This document shows positions 1 through 8,714 of a stretch of DNA of 27,899 bases, one piece after another (position 1 is the first letter of the stretch; the number at the start of each line of letters is the position of its first letter). Origin of the DNA: a virus. The translations under genes were made by a program, and so were the position numbers. The notes below the pieces were generated by a model. It saw nothing but the letters and a program-made list of their open reading frames with translations. It had not been told where the DNA came from and made no database searches. The stretch is taken from positions 1 through 27,899 of IMG/VR virus record IMGVR_UViG_3300023184_000012, one strand, 5' to 3'.

Positions 1-103
1 ATAATACCCTGTAGGATATCCTTGTTTCTTTGTGCTGCCTCTATTTGTTTCTTTTCAGTTACTTCTAGATTTATTATATTAGCCTTAGAAGCTTTAATAA
101 CAG
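1..103. repeat. Terminal redundancy, left copy
   Basis: These 103 bases are identical to the last 103 of the window (27797-27899). Both copies lie inside the tape-measure gene, and joining them keeps that frame open. The simplest reading is an assembly overlap from a circular or circularly permuted genome of 27,796 bp. A true packaged direct terminal repeat would be an unusual find in the middle of a long coding frame. Confidence 0.95.
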
Positions 104-785
104 CATCGTATTGATCTAATTTAAGCTTATAAATCTCCTCCTCGGACATACCTTGGAGTCTTAGAATATTCTCTTGTGCACTTATAGCAGACAATTGCTT
201 TTCTTGCATAGCAAGATTGGCAGCAGAATCAGCATTAAGTTTCTTTTGTTCTTCATCAACTCCAGTTACTGCAGCTTTAATATCGTCCCAGTATGCGTAG
301 ATAGCACCAAGAGCAATTACAAGTAATCCAATACCAGTAGATCCAATAGCAGCTTTAATACCTTGAAATGCAGTAACAGCTACTTTCTTAAGGTTAGTGA
401 AAGCATCTCCCATATCTGCTAAGGCAGTTAACCCTTGGGTTAAAGCCATAGCCCCTTGTACCTTTTGGAAAGTCTTTTCGAAATCTTTAGCGTCTCCACC
501 AGCTAAACTAATAGCACCTTGAATAGCTGTGAATCCTCCAGCTACAGCTGCTAAAGATTTAGTAACTGCCTGAAATTTACCTTGGGTTGTAAAAGCATTT
601 GCAGTATCATTGGCATCTGCTAATGTTTCTTTTAACTGCCCTACCTTTGCTGCAGCAGCATTAATAGCTTCTGGTGTTGCGTTAACACTAGCTAATAATT
701 TCTGATACTCTACCTGAGCTTCTTTGATTTGAGATTTTAAACTCTGAAACCCGGTTACTTCAATGTCTATATTTTCGTCTGCCAT
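1..785 (-). CDS. Tape measure protein, N-terminal part (gene continues at 27796)
   Basis: This is the first 261 codons plus two bases of a gene that continues across the circular join to 25765; the joined protein has 938 residues. Tape-measure proteins run through the tail tube and set tail length. The part here starts MADENIDIEVTGF, goes through a helical, Ala/Gln/Lys-rich stretch, and reaches a hydrophobic segment at about residues 150-165 (IGLLVIALGAIYAYWDDI), a pattern typical of tape measures. The start at 785 is 30 bases after the preceding tail gene ends, behind an A-rich leader. I translated the region by hand and found no stop. At the family rule of about 0.15 nm per residue the tail would be roughly 140 nm long (inference). 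Confidence 0.93.
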   Translation of the reverse strand, partial: MADENIDIEVTGFQSLKSQIKEAQVEYQKLLASVNATPEAINAAAAKVGQLKETLADANDTANAFTTQGKFQAVTKSLAAVAGGFTAIQGAISLAGGDAKDFEKTFQKVQGAMALTQGLTALADMGDAFTNLKKVAVTAFQGIKAAIGSTGIGLLVIALGAIYAYWDDIKAAVTGVDEEQKKLNADSAANLAMQEKQLSAISAQENILRLQGMSEEEIYKLKLDQYDAVIKASKANIINLEVTEKKQIEAAQRNKDILQGI

Positions 786-815
786 TTTGGTTGTTTATTT
801 TTAAATATAATTTTG

Positions 816-3800
816 TTATCCAACGAAGGTGAAATAAACTTCTGTTGAATAACTTTCTACTGGTGTTTGCCCTTGGAAAAGTATTGGTGACCCAGGTTTT
901 GCGATTAATTCTTGATAATCTACAATAACTCCTTCTTGAAAATATTGGTAAATTAAATTTACTGAGGTTTCTACTGTTAAATCTACTGCAATAAAGTTAG
1001 TTGCATTGTAATCAATAGTGTGTGTCACATCCCAACTTGAACCTGCATAACCGGCTTGATCAAGGTAAAGATAAGTACTAGGATCTGGACAAGTGTAGTA
1101 TGTGAAATATGCTGTTAAGTTTGAACCGGTTCGGTTAATAGCTCTGAATGTTACAGTATTAGTTCTATCAATTGGGGTAAGATCTGCACAGTCTAATGTT
1201 GGTCCTGATGCTGTTGCTCCCACATAGTACTTAACAACTTTTCCATCTGACACAAATCCAGTTACGCCTACTTGTCCTAAATTTCCAATAGCTACATCTG
1301 AGTTAACATCATAATAGAATGTATTAGAATCAAGGAATGCCGGATCGCTAGTGTAGAAAGTTTCATATGATTGACCTCCAGTATTACTACAAGCTGATGC
1401 TGCTGTTCCGTAAGTAACTGGACCTGTACCACCAGTACCACTGTTTACACTAGCAGATCTAGAATACACTCCACCGTTAGGATTATATCCACAGTTACAA
1501 CCACTGCAATCGCCAAAAGAAGTAATAGTTATACCATTAGCCCCTACCCTACATTGTGCACTTGCATTCTTGTAGTATCTATTTGGGATAAGTGTAGTAG
1601 TTCCAGTATTGTTTCCGTATAGTACAGTACAAGCTGCTAATGTAGGTTTATCGCCGTATATTGTTTGTGAGTAAGAAGTACAGCAACAAGCAGTACAGAA
1701 AGTATCTGAACCACAAACGGAAATAGCATATAATGTAGGTACACATGCACATCCTGATCCAGTTCCTATTGCTATGAGAACACCAAATTCATTAACCTGC
1801 ATAGTGTAATTACCATCATAGTACCAACCGGCAGGAGCTGGAATAGATCCTGAAGGATTTCCATAGATAAATTGGGAATCATACATCCTTTTATTATTAC
1901 CATAAACAGTAAATTTATTTATACCTCTACAGCAATATGCATCACATTGTGTAAGGCCAAAACAAACATTTGTAAATTCTGTTAACACAGTTCCAGTAAT
2001 TGTAGTTGGTCCAGTGGCTCCTATAGAAACTCCGATATTACCTAATCTTACTAACTGAACTTTTACGTTCTGCTTAGTTCCTAGTACGTAATCACTTATT
2101 TTTGTTACCGTCCACCAACTATCTTTAACCATTACAATGTCATTAAAGTTGATGTTATAAACGTCAGTAGAATCTAAAGCAAATGTAGCTTCCATGATTC
2201 TTGAATAAGGACTGTAAGTTGAATCAAACCAAGCTTCCCAATACTTAACATAGGTTGTGTTAGTTGTTCTACCAGCAAATCCAGTAGCACCTGATCCACC
2301 TGCTGCTGGATAAATGTTGTTCAGGGGATTCCAAAACTGGGGATTGTTAGTCCAGTTAAGATCGTATGATGCCTGATCGAAAGGGTAAATGTTAAACTGA
2401 GATATTAAGGGGTATGATGTTTGCTGTACAGAAGCTCCAGTAGCCCCTGGGGTATTTCTGAGGTACCAATTTAATCCAGTAGGAACTTGTTGGATACCAT
2501 TATAGAAAACTAACCTAGGCTTAACCTGCATAGGTTGTCTTTGCGTCTCTGTGTCTTTAGCAAAGTGCGGGATTAAGAATCCACCTGTACCAGCAATAGG
2601 TGCTAAAGGAACTGGAGCAAATATAGAAGTGATTGTTCTATCTCCAGTTATAAGTTCTATATTAGAATCTTGGTTAAGCTGACCGAATACCTGTTTATTC
2701 TGTTGTTGGAAACTGAAATTAAACACATCAGATTCTTCAGAGTCTTTAAATATAACTCTACGTGGTTGGGTATAGAAAAGTGGTTTTACAGTAACGTCTA
2801 GTTCTTCATTAAGTTTATCCGTCCAGTCTAATTGTTCCCCTTGTTTAATCCAATCAACCCAAGGTTCTATCTTAAAGTTTTTTACATTCTCTTTATCAGG
2901 TTCCCACATCAACTTAAATCTGTCATTGATTCCTTTTATAAAATCAATTTGTTTATATTGGGTTGGCATTAAACCCTGAGGTATAACTACTTCTGGTCCT
3001 GTAAATGTTATGGATCCAGTTTGAAACATTAAAAAAGTAAATTGAAAAAGGGAAACATACACATAAAATTCTAAGGTATCCCCTTGTGTGTAGTTACCAC
3101 TGAAGTCAAATTCATACACGGGACTAAATCCAGGAATAGGATATTGAGATGTTGCGTATCTGGTGTCTGTAAAATTTCCTAGTGATTCTAAATAACCAGT
3201 TCTACTAACTATCTGTACCCCATTTTTATTCATTGCATAACTAAAAGTTTTATAGGCACCTGGAGAAGCACCAGGGGTAAAAGTCATTTGTAGTCTTGAT
3301 TTAATGCTATAATAACCAGTAAAAGGAACCGTATAAGTACTTGTTACTGGATTATAAGAATTAGTAGTATCTACACTTTCAGTGCTAGCAACTATTTTAG
3401 TGAATTGGGAAAACGGTAATGTGTTTGGTCCTGAATTAGGAATTCCCACAATAGCGAGTGGAGTAGAAACTAATTCTGCATTAGATGTTGCAACATCAGT
3501 TGAAACCATATACAGATTTTTAAAGAACATGCTATCTAAAAATTGGGATTCATAAGTGTATCCCGCATCATCAAAAATAGCATCCCATATCTTCTTAGCC
3601 CTAACTATAGGTTTAAATTGGCTTAACGCTAATGGGTATGCTGAATTAGTAAACCCTTTCATTGAACCTCCTGTAGTTCCTGTATACACAGATAACGTGG
3701 ATTGTTGTGGTTGATTATCATCTCCATAGGTATAACCCCATTCGGCTAATGGATAAACAACATCACCATTTAGCAAACCTCCTGTTGAACCCGGTCCGGC

Positions 3801-4271
3801 ATTCCAGGATAACTTAATGTTATCGTACGTAAAGTTGTGACCAAGATCATTTAGGTTTATCTCACTCATGTTCTTTGGAGCAACTATAGAAGCAAATGTA
3901 GAAGTCTCGCCCATGAATACAATCTCGTATTCCACTTTAGATCTTTCCCCGTTAGTGTAGATAGCAGTTAACCTAATGTTACCTCCAACGAAGTAAGCGT
4001 TATTAATATTTATGTAGGCATCAGCTTTCTGGGTTGCATCAAAATCAGTGCTGTTAACATTAAACACAGCTTTGAAGTACTGACCGTTACCGCTATTAGC
4101 AGGCACACGAAATGTTCTAGTAAAATTAGAAGTTGTTGCTGTGGGTTCTTCTATCGACTGTATGGATTTGTTGAACTTAATTGGTTCATCATCATACATA
4201 TCGATTTCTCGATAAGATGAATATCCAGTAGTTCCATCCTGTATCTGTGCGTATAGCGATATAGCGTCCAT
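816..4271 (-). CDS. Large tail/baseplate structural protein with Cys-rich repeats
   Basis: An 1151-residue protein encoded between the 475-aa tail protein and the tape measure. Its N-terminus (EIDMYDDEPIKFNKSI and SNFTRTFRVPA) resembles a class of tail or baseplate proteins I know from Bacteroidota phages; no enzymatic motif is visible. Most of the chain is Ser/Thr/Asn/Gly/Tyr-rich beta-type sequence. At about residues 765-930 it carries two related repeats, each bounded by cysteine clusters (CDAYCCRG, GCACV, CTACCCTSYS, GCNCG) and sharing a pattern of YGN/YGD, a short loop, a WYYDG or RYYKN turn and a GV/GI-I segment ending in GC. The C-terminal 220 residues are again beta-rich. Its start codon shares a base with the upstream stop (TAATG), implying translational coupling. 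It is probably a baseplate hub or distal tail component; the exact role is unproven. Confidence 0.75.
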   Translation of the reverse strand: MDAISLYAQIQDGTTGYSSYREIDMYDDEPIKFNKSIQSIEEPTATTSNFTRTFRVPANSGNGQYFKAVFNVNSTDFDATQKADAYININNAYFVGGNIRLTAIYTNGERSKVEYEIVFMGETSTFASIVAPKNMSEINLNDLGHNFTYDNIKLSWNAGPGSTGGLLNGDVVYPLAEWGYTYGDDNQPQQSTLSVYTGTTGGSMKGFTNSAYPLALSQFKPIVRAKKIWDAIFDDAGYTYESQFLDSMFFKNLYMVSTDVATSNAELVSTPLAIVGIPNSGPNTLPFSQFTKIVASTESVDTTNSYNPVTSTYTVPFTGYYSIKSRLQMTFTPGASPGAYKTFSYAMNKNGVQIVSRTGYLESLGNFTDTRYATSQYPIPGFSPVYEFDFSGNYTQGDTLEFYVYVSLFQFTFLMFQTGSITFTGPEVVIPQGLMPTQYKQIDFIKGINDRFKLMWEPDKENVKNFKIEPWVDWIKQGEQLDWTDKLNEELDVTVKPLFYTQPRRVIFKDSEESDVFNFSFQQQNKQVFGQLNQDSNIELITGDRTITSIFAPVPLAPIAGTGGFLIPHFAKDTETQRQPMQVKPRLVFYNGIQQVPTGLNWYLRNTPGATGASVQQTSYPLISQFNIYPFDQASYDLNWTNNPQFWNPLNNIYPAAGGSGATGFAGRTTNTTYVKYWEAWFDSTYSPYSRIMEATFALDSTDVYNINFNDIVMVKDSWWTVTKISDYVLGTKQNVKVQLVRLGNIGVSIGATGPTTITGTVLTEFTNVCFGLTQCDAYCCRGINKFTVYGNNKRMYDSQFIYGNPSGSIPAPAGWYYDGNYTMQVNEFGVLIAIGTGSGCACVPTLYAISVCGSDTFCTACCCTSYSQTIYGDKPTLAACTVLYGNNTGTTTLIPNRYYKNASAQCRVGANGITITSFGDCSGCNCGYNPNGGVYSRSASVNSGTGGTGPVTYGTAASACSNTGGQSYETFYTSDPAFLDSNTFYYDVNSDVAIGNLGQVGVTGFVSDGKVVKYYVGATASGPTLDCADLTPIDRTNTVTFRAINRTGSNLTAYFTYYTCPDPSTYLYLDQAGYAGSSWDVTHTIDYNATNFIAVDLTVETSVNLIYQYFQEGVIVDYQELIAKPGSPILFQGQTPVESYSTEVYFTFVG

Positions 4272-5698
4272 TAATAGTTTTGTTTAGGTTGTGTCTTAGT
4301 AATCTTACAAACGAATGTGCCTTGAACCATCTTAACTTGTTTAACATTTTTATAAGTGTAATCTGCTTTCTCGACGATAACTGTGTACGGGTTAACCTCA
4401 TCACCTATGTAAGCCCATACCGAAGGTGACTCAGGAATAGCTCCTAAGAAATCTACGTACTCTTGGGTTAACCAATCTGACTGAATAGTGAATGTTCTAG
4501 TAACCACTTTGTTAAATGACTTAGCTCCACCTCTCATCCAGTTCGGCGAGGTGTTAGCAGAAGGATCAGTCACAACAGGTTCTGAAGAATTCCAATTAAG
4601 TGGATTCTGACTATAAGTTTGCTCAGTAGAATTAGATGTTAGTTCATAGAACATATTAAAGTTATAGTAGTCCCTGCCACCTAGATCGTTAAGCCAACTT
4701 AACCTAACTACCGGATAAAGGGTTTGACAATCAGTATCAATGGTAAAGGTTACTAACTCAGAGGCTATTGTCTGTGGTGTAGTAGAAGCAGTTGAGGTAG
4801 TCTTTGTATAAGCTTGTATTGTGTAATAAGTGATATTAGGATTAGTGATAGCTAAATCTTTAGGTCCACATCTGAAAGTTAGCATAGCATAATAATAATT
4901 ATTCCATTGAGCTCCTGTGTAGGTTGGAGTTGACATAGGTCCACCGCCATTTTGAATTAAGTTCTGATAAGTTGTAGTTTGTATTAAACCTCCAGTAGCT
5001 CCATAGGCATTATAAACCATACACTGAACTGGTCTGCCCCAAGTTCCTGGTGTGAATCTATAGTTCCAGTTTATAAATGAAAGCGTGTGATGATCTCCAG
5101 ATCCCACTGTGATGTCGTTGCTATCTCTCTTAAGAAACTTACCACCAGGTAATGGTAAAGAAGCTGTACCAGTCGCACCCATCATATAAGATTGATAGAA
5201 GCCATAGGTGGTTTCATCAGCCATTGAAGCAACTGCTTCTTCCCAAGGTAGTGCACCAGGCAAAACAGATACTGGAAACCCAGTCTGTTCTAGACTTCCC
5301 ATAAAATAAGCTGGTGCTCCAGTACTTCCCAGACCATTAAAGGTTGTGAGAGAGGATCCGGTTCCACCAATATACTCTTCACCCACCTTTATAAATACCG
5401 CAGGTGCTATATCAGAGGAATCCCTAAAGTTCTTATTCCAACCTTGTTCAACCGAATAGTTTGTTAACTGTATGAATGGTTGCACGATCGAACTCACATC
5501 CACCATACCATACCCTGCCTGATTAGGTCGCTGCTTAAGCGTATACGTTGGCGTAGTAGATCCTGTAGCAGCATTAACATAGATGTCAACTACATAAGAG
5601 AAGTCTATGTTACCATTCTGATTGGATAGAAAACTCCAGACAACAGGATTATATCCTGGTGAGTATACGTGTGGTTTAAATGTAATATTAGTTATCAT
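4271..5698 (-). CDS. Tail structural protein (distal-tail or baseplate type)
   Basis: A 475-residue protein rich in Tyr, Thr, Asn and Ser, with no catalytic motif. The opening (FKPHVYSPGYNPVVWSFLS, then VVDIYVNAA and MVDVSSIVQPF) matches a pattern I associate with tail proteins encoded just after the tail chaperone in Bacteroidota phages. Its ATG at 5698 overlaps the TGA of the frameshifted chaperone frame (ATGA, 5698-5695), and its own TAA shares a base with the next start, so the three genes are translationally coupled. Position before the 1151-aa tail protein and the tape measure suggests a baseplate or distal-tail component. No more precise function can be read from the sequence. Confidence 0.7.
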   Translation of the reverse strand: MITNITFKPHVYSPGYNPVVWSFLSNQNGNIDFSYVVDIYVNAATGSTTPTYTLKQRPNQAGYGMVDVSSIVQPFIQLTNYSVEQGWNKNFRDSSDIAPAVFIKVGEEYIGGTGSSLTTFNGLGSTGAPAYFMGSLEQTGFPVSVLPGALPWEEAVASMADETTYGFYQSYMMGATGTASLPLPGGKFLKRDSNDITVGSGDHHTLSFINWNYRFTPGTWGRPVQCMVYNAYGATGGLIQTTTYQNLIQNGGGPMSTPTYTGAQWNNYYYAMLTFRCGPKDLAITNPNITYYTIQAYTKTTSTASTTPQTIASELVTFTIDTDCQTLYPVVRLSWLNDLGGRDYYNFNMFYELTSNSTEQTYSQNPLNWNSSEPVVTDPSANTSPNWMRGGAKSFNKVVTRTFTIQSDWLTQEYVDFLGAIPESPSVWAYIGDEVNPYTVIVEKADYTYKNVKQVKMVQGTFVCKITKTQPKQNY

Positions 5699-6494
5699 CT
5701 TCTGATTGATTTTTCTTTTTGAATGGCCAAAGCTTCTTTAGTAGCTTCGTCTTTTTTCCAGGTAAGCCAGTTAAATGCGGCGCGGACTTGTAAAGTCGTA
5801 GTCTCTGCAAATCGAAGAGGATCTTCTCCAGCCAAACGATTGATGAGTTCCCACCAAGATCTACCTGGGCTAAGCTTTTTAGCGTCTCCTGGTCTGCCTC
5901 CGGAAGCTGCTTCACTTCTGGTATCTCTAGCAAAGAGTCCAGGGTACTCTTTAAAGATGAGTTTGCGTATTGCAAAAAAAAAGAGTTAGCTGATTTTACT
6001 GCTGACACTGGTAGATCTAGGAATAGTTCTTTTCTGTATTTAAACCCATTAGTGTCATAGTCTTCTAAGACCAGCACATTACCCTTCTGGGATTTAATAG
6101 GTCTGTACACAATCGCTGCTATGTCTTCTAGTCTTCTCTCTGCATTCTTATCTCCAACAATAAGATCTAAGTCAGCAAATTCTCCTAACGTCATATCGTC
6201 CACATTAGGTAACCCGTACTTAATCCCTTGAAATTCCACGATCGGATTAATAGATGCCGCGTTGCCAACCAATGATGTGATCTGCATCTGGGCTTCTTCC
6301 CAAACCATAATCCAAGCGCTGTACTTTAGTTTAAACAAGGTTTCAATTGGACAACCAGTTAGGCACTCTACGATTTTGTATTCAGAATCCTTATCCTGAT
6401 TTGCTAACAAGTCTTGTAATTTGTAATAGGTCTTTAACGTGATCTCTTTGAACTCGTATGAATCTTTGCCTATTTTAAATGTTGGTCTACTCAT
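5688..6494 (-). CDS. Tail assembly chaperone, zero-frame form
   Basis: A 268-residue protein in the tail-chaperone position between the gp10-like gene and the large tail genes. Such proteins coat the tape measure during tail assembly and are not usually found in the virion. The first part (FKIGKDSYEFKEITLKTYYKLQ) has the look of phage tail chaperones. After residue 171 the coding strand has nine T in a row (5982-5974). Past that point this frame stays open for about 94 codons and ends in a Lys-rich tail (KKLWPFKKKNQSEDDN), but its third codon positions are about 50% G/C by my count, against about 33% in the overlapping -1 frame. The C-terminal third may therefore be secondary to the frameshift product. 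The start is set by an ATGA overlap with the gene above. Confidence 0.8.
   Translation of the reverse strand: MSRPTFKIGKDSYEFKEITLKTYYKLQDLLANQDKDSEYKIVECLTGCPIETLFKLKYSAWIMVWEEAQMQITSLVGNAASINPIVEFQGIKYGLPNVDDMTLGEFADLDLIVGDKNAERRLEDIAAIVYRPIKSQKGNVLVLEDYDTNGFKYRKELFLDLPVSAVKSANSFFLQYANSSLKSTLDSLLEIPEVKQLPEADQETLKSLAQVDLGGNSSIVWLEKILFDLQRLRLYKSAPHLTGLPGKKTKLLKKLWPFKKKNQSEDDN
5695..6494 (-). CDS. Tail assembly chaperone, predicted -1 frameshift product
   Basis: The ribosome would read from 6494 to the T9 tract (5982-5974), slip back one base, and finish at TGA 5697-5695, giving about 266 residues. The -1 frame has a TAA just upstream of the tract, is open for about 92 codons after it, has no ATG of its own, and ends in ATGA overlap with the next start. 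Its extension looks like a true protein domain, with SWWELINRLAGEDPLRF followed by FNWLTWKKDEATKEAL. Programmed -1 frameshifting is well known in siphovirus tail chaperones (lambda G/GT). What is odd is that the two forms have nearly equal length and differ only in the C-terminal third. An indel error in the T9 tract would be the main alternative explanation. Confidence 0.72.
5974..5982 (-). promoter_or_regulatory. Slippery T9 tract, putative -1 frameshift site
   Basis: On the coding strand the sequence is TCT followed by TTT TTT TTG in the zero frame, so nine T are uninterrupted and satisfy the X XXY YYZ heptamer rule for -1 slippage. The -1 frame stop TAA lies eight bases before the tract, which is where such a window should begin. 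Transcriptional slippage on the same run could give the same result. I did not identify a convincing downstream pseudoknot by eye. Confidence 0.68.
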
Positions 6495-6874
6495 ATTACT
6501 TTTTTTCTAAATTGTGTTCTAATGTATTGGCCAATAGCTTTGGCTACTTGTTTCTTAACTTGCTTCTTAACCGAGTCTTCTAGACTTGTCCAGAATCTAG
6601 GTCTTATTCCTCCTAGCCCTTTGCCCGGGCTAGGATTCCATTGTCCTGTCCTACCTTTACCCCTAACCCTATAAGGTCCGGTACCTTTGTCTACGAACTT
6701 ACCGTAGTACAGGTAGTTGTATCTGAACTGTATGCTGTCTCCTGTGTAACTACCGCTAACCTTAATAGATCTTTGAAGCGCACCAGTTGCTACGGGAGCT
6801 TGTCTCCTTAGATTGGCAGAGATTAGTCTTGCTGCCATATTGATTGCTGAAGTTAGATCTATATCGTTTGCCAT
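6491..6874 (-). CDS. HK97 gp10-like neck / tail completion protein
   Basis: A 127-residue basic protein. The pattern ISANLRRQAPVATGALQRSI near the N-terminus, followed by a YYGKFVDKGTGP segment and a basic C-terminal helix (KKQVKKQVAKAIGQYIRTQF), is that of the HK97 gp10-like family of head-tail connection or tail-completion proteins. It is encoded three bases after the tail-terminator-like gene and its TGA overlaps the chaperone ATG (ATGA). This neighbourhood is the normal one for neck proteins. Family assignment is from pattern recognition only, but is supported by both the sequence and the context. Confidence 0.75.
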   Translation of the reverse strand: MANDIDLTSAINMAARLISANLRRQAPVATGALQRSIKVSGSYTGDSIQFRYNYLYYGKFVDKGTGPYRVRGKGRTGQWNPSPGKGLGGIRPRFWTSLEDSVKKQVKKQVAKAIGQYIRTQFRKKVI

Positions 6875-6876
6875 GC

Positions 6877-7356
6877 TTATTCGAATGCTGCCTCACATAG
6901 ATTGAAAGGTGACTTAAGTTCCACGTTGATCTCTGCTGTCCAACCAGCTAAGTTGTTATTGAATCTCTCCACAAAAGGTACTATGTTAACCGGTGTCTCT
7001 AGGTTAATGTCTACTGTCTCGTAGTCCGTTAACACGATACGACTAAACAGATCCTGCATAATCATTAGCGTGTTGTTGTGGGTGTTAACCTTTAGATCCT
7101 CTTGGTTCTTAGCAATGTCTGCTACGATTAGGCTAAACCCTAATACCATTCTTCCGTTCCTATCCATCAGCGATTGCTGAGGCACTAAGAATACTAAGGG
7201 ATACTTAACCGGGGTCTTTGTGTTGGTCTGAACGTCTATATCTGAAAGTTCGCCTACAGCAAACTGTTCGATCCCTGTGTGGGATGCACATAGTGATTCA
7301 AAGTACTCGATGAACTCTTTGTAGGTTTTAATTGGTCCTGAATTTGCTAGCGGCAT
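6877..7356 (-). CDS. Tail terminator / tail completion-like protein
   Basis: A 159-residue protein that sits between the large terminase and the gp10-like gene. It has a mixed alpha/beta pattern: an N-terminal helix with FIEYFESLC, a strand ending VKYPLVFLVPQQS, a strand GFSLIVADI, a helix NTLMIMQDLFSRI and C-terminal strands (WTAEINVELKSPF). This is the layout of phage tail terminator proteins, which cap the tail tube and meet the head. The family is recognised by pattern and gene order, not by any invariant residue. A 56-base gap without another gene separates it from the terminase end; that gap holds one copy of a recurring TTAAATATG motif (7380-7388, plus-strand spelling). Confidence 0.6.
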   Translation of the reverse strand: MPLANSGPIKTYKEFIEYFESLCASHTGIEQFAVGELSDIDVQTNTKTPVKYPLVFLVPQQSLMDRNGRMVLGFSLIVADIAKNQEDLKVNTHNNTLMIMQDLFSRIVLTDYETVDINLETPVNIVPFVERFNNNLAGWTAEINVELKSPFNLCEAAFE

Positions 7357-7412
7357 CTTTAAAGATTTTGTTTATGTTGTTAAATATGTAATGGGCAATA
7401 GTTGCAGAAAGT

Positions 7413-8705
7413 TTAGTTATAAATGTTCTCTGGTCCACTAACCCCACCTACCCTACTTGTAGCCCCAGAGTAAACTGTGTAGGAGCCTTTTGACTTACCT
7501 TGGGTTAACGCCCGGTTAGCAAAGGCTAAACTTAGGACAATATCATCACTTGCTCCCGAAGGTGCAGAGTAAGAGATTAACCCCGAGGGCAACATCTTGT
7601 AAGCGAAGATGCCAAGCTCCATATGCATCACGCTCAGCACGTCCTTCTTAGGGATCCGTATAAGCTTGTCACCGAACGATAACTTCAGACTCTCTATGAT
7701 ATCCTTCTTACTAGCATTGGTTGTTGTAAACGCTTCTATTAGATTCGGACAGGCTTTGGCTAACTGCTCGGCCACCACAGATCCGATAGAGTTCTTCTCG
7801 ACAACCGTGTAACATCTCCAGTGGTTTATCCTATCGGTTACCTCGCCAATGATCTCTTCCCAAGATGTCTTATTCTTACGGTAGAAGTCTACGAGATCCC
7901 CATCCTCATTAAAGACGGTTAACACTGTGTAGTCATTAGCCACCGCTAGGTCTAAGCCAGCGTAGTACTTCTTGCCTGCTTCTGGTTTGGTCTGTAGGGA
8001 TTCTAAGGTAGCGCATTGGCCGAACCCAGCAAACACATTACCACCACCTTCTAAGAACACCCCTAGGTATTCCTGTAGGTAACTCTTCTCTGGTAGAGTC
8101 TTGCGGGCTAACTCTAAGGTCTCTAGATCTAAGTAAGGGTTGTCATAACTGGTTATCCGATAGGAAGCCCAGTCTGTGTAGTCTGGGTCTAATCCCCAAT
8201 CGAAGATCTTCTTAAACCAGTTGGTGCCATTAGGAGTACTAATGAATAGCACCTTACGGCATCTAATAAGAGTGGTCGGTCTTAGTATGGTTGTCCAGAC
8301 ATCCTCGGGCACAAATGCTGCTTCATCCATGACCAGCAACCCTGACACGGTGAAACCCCTTAGGTTCTGACCAGACTCCGCACTCATCATACGGATAACC
8401 GACCCACTCTTAAAGGTCATTATTAATTCACTAGCATTACTAGAAGCTATTAGCGGGTTGTTAGGACCGGCTGACTTAGCCAGGTCCATAAAAGATTTCT
8501 TTGACTGACTAAACACTGGGCTGACCAGAACGTTATAGCTATCAGGAACGTTGATTGCATAGTACAGTAGAAGGTTAAGGGAGATGAGAGTCTTACCAGA
8601 TTGTCTACTAGATACAAGTGTGTGGTGGGTTGCCTCAGAACCTAAGACTCCATTGATCACCTCGAGTTGTTTAGGGTACGGTATAAAGTTACTTTTAACC
8701 TCCAT
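7413..8705 (-). CDS. terL: Terminase large subunit
   Basis: The 430-residue motor and nuclease that pumps DNA into the prohead and cuts the concatemer. Motifs are clear: Walker A SSRQSGKT at residues 32-39, Walker B LLVMDEA at 123-129, coupling motif FISTPNG at 154-160, and the RNase H-like nuclease acidic residues D252 (AGLDLA), E303 (VVEKNS) and D387/D388 (GASDDIVLSLAFA). Length is normal for the family. It follows the small terminase with one small gene between, and the 9-base gap to that gene suggests cotranscription. The protein appears intact, with no missing catalytic residue. Confidence 0.97.
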   Translation of the reverse strand: MEVKSNFIPYPKQLEVINGVLGSEATHHTLVSSRQSGKTLISLNLLLYYAINVPDSYNVLVSPVFSQSKKSFMDLAKSAGPNNPLIASSNASELIMTFKSGSVIRMMSAESGQNLRGFTVSGLLVMDEAAFVPEDVWTTILRPTTLIRCRKVLFISTPNGTNWFKKIFDWGLDPDYTDWASYRITSYDNPYLDLETLELARKTLPEKSYLQEYLGVFLEGGGNVFAGFGQCATLESLQTKPEAGKKYYAGLDLAVANDYTVLTVFNEDGDLVDFYRKNKTSWEEIIGEVTDRINHWRCYTVVEKNSIGSVVAEQLAKACPNLIEAFTTTNASKKDIIESLKLSFGDKLIRIPKKDVLSVMHMELGIFAYKMLPSGLISYSAPSGASDDIVLSLAFANRALTQGKSKGSYTVYSGATSRVGGVSGPENIYN

Positions 8706-8714
8706 TAGCCCTAG

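Noticed and set aside
4192-4404. A 70-codon minus-strand frame across the junction of two tail genes
   Set aside because: It overlaps both coupled genes, is Arg/Leu-rich and has no leader of its own.
5723-5989. An 88-codon plus-strand frame
   Set aside because: It is antisense to the doubly coding part of the tail chaperone, which is unusually GC-rich; no other plus-strand gene exists here.
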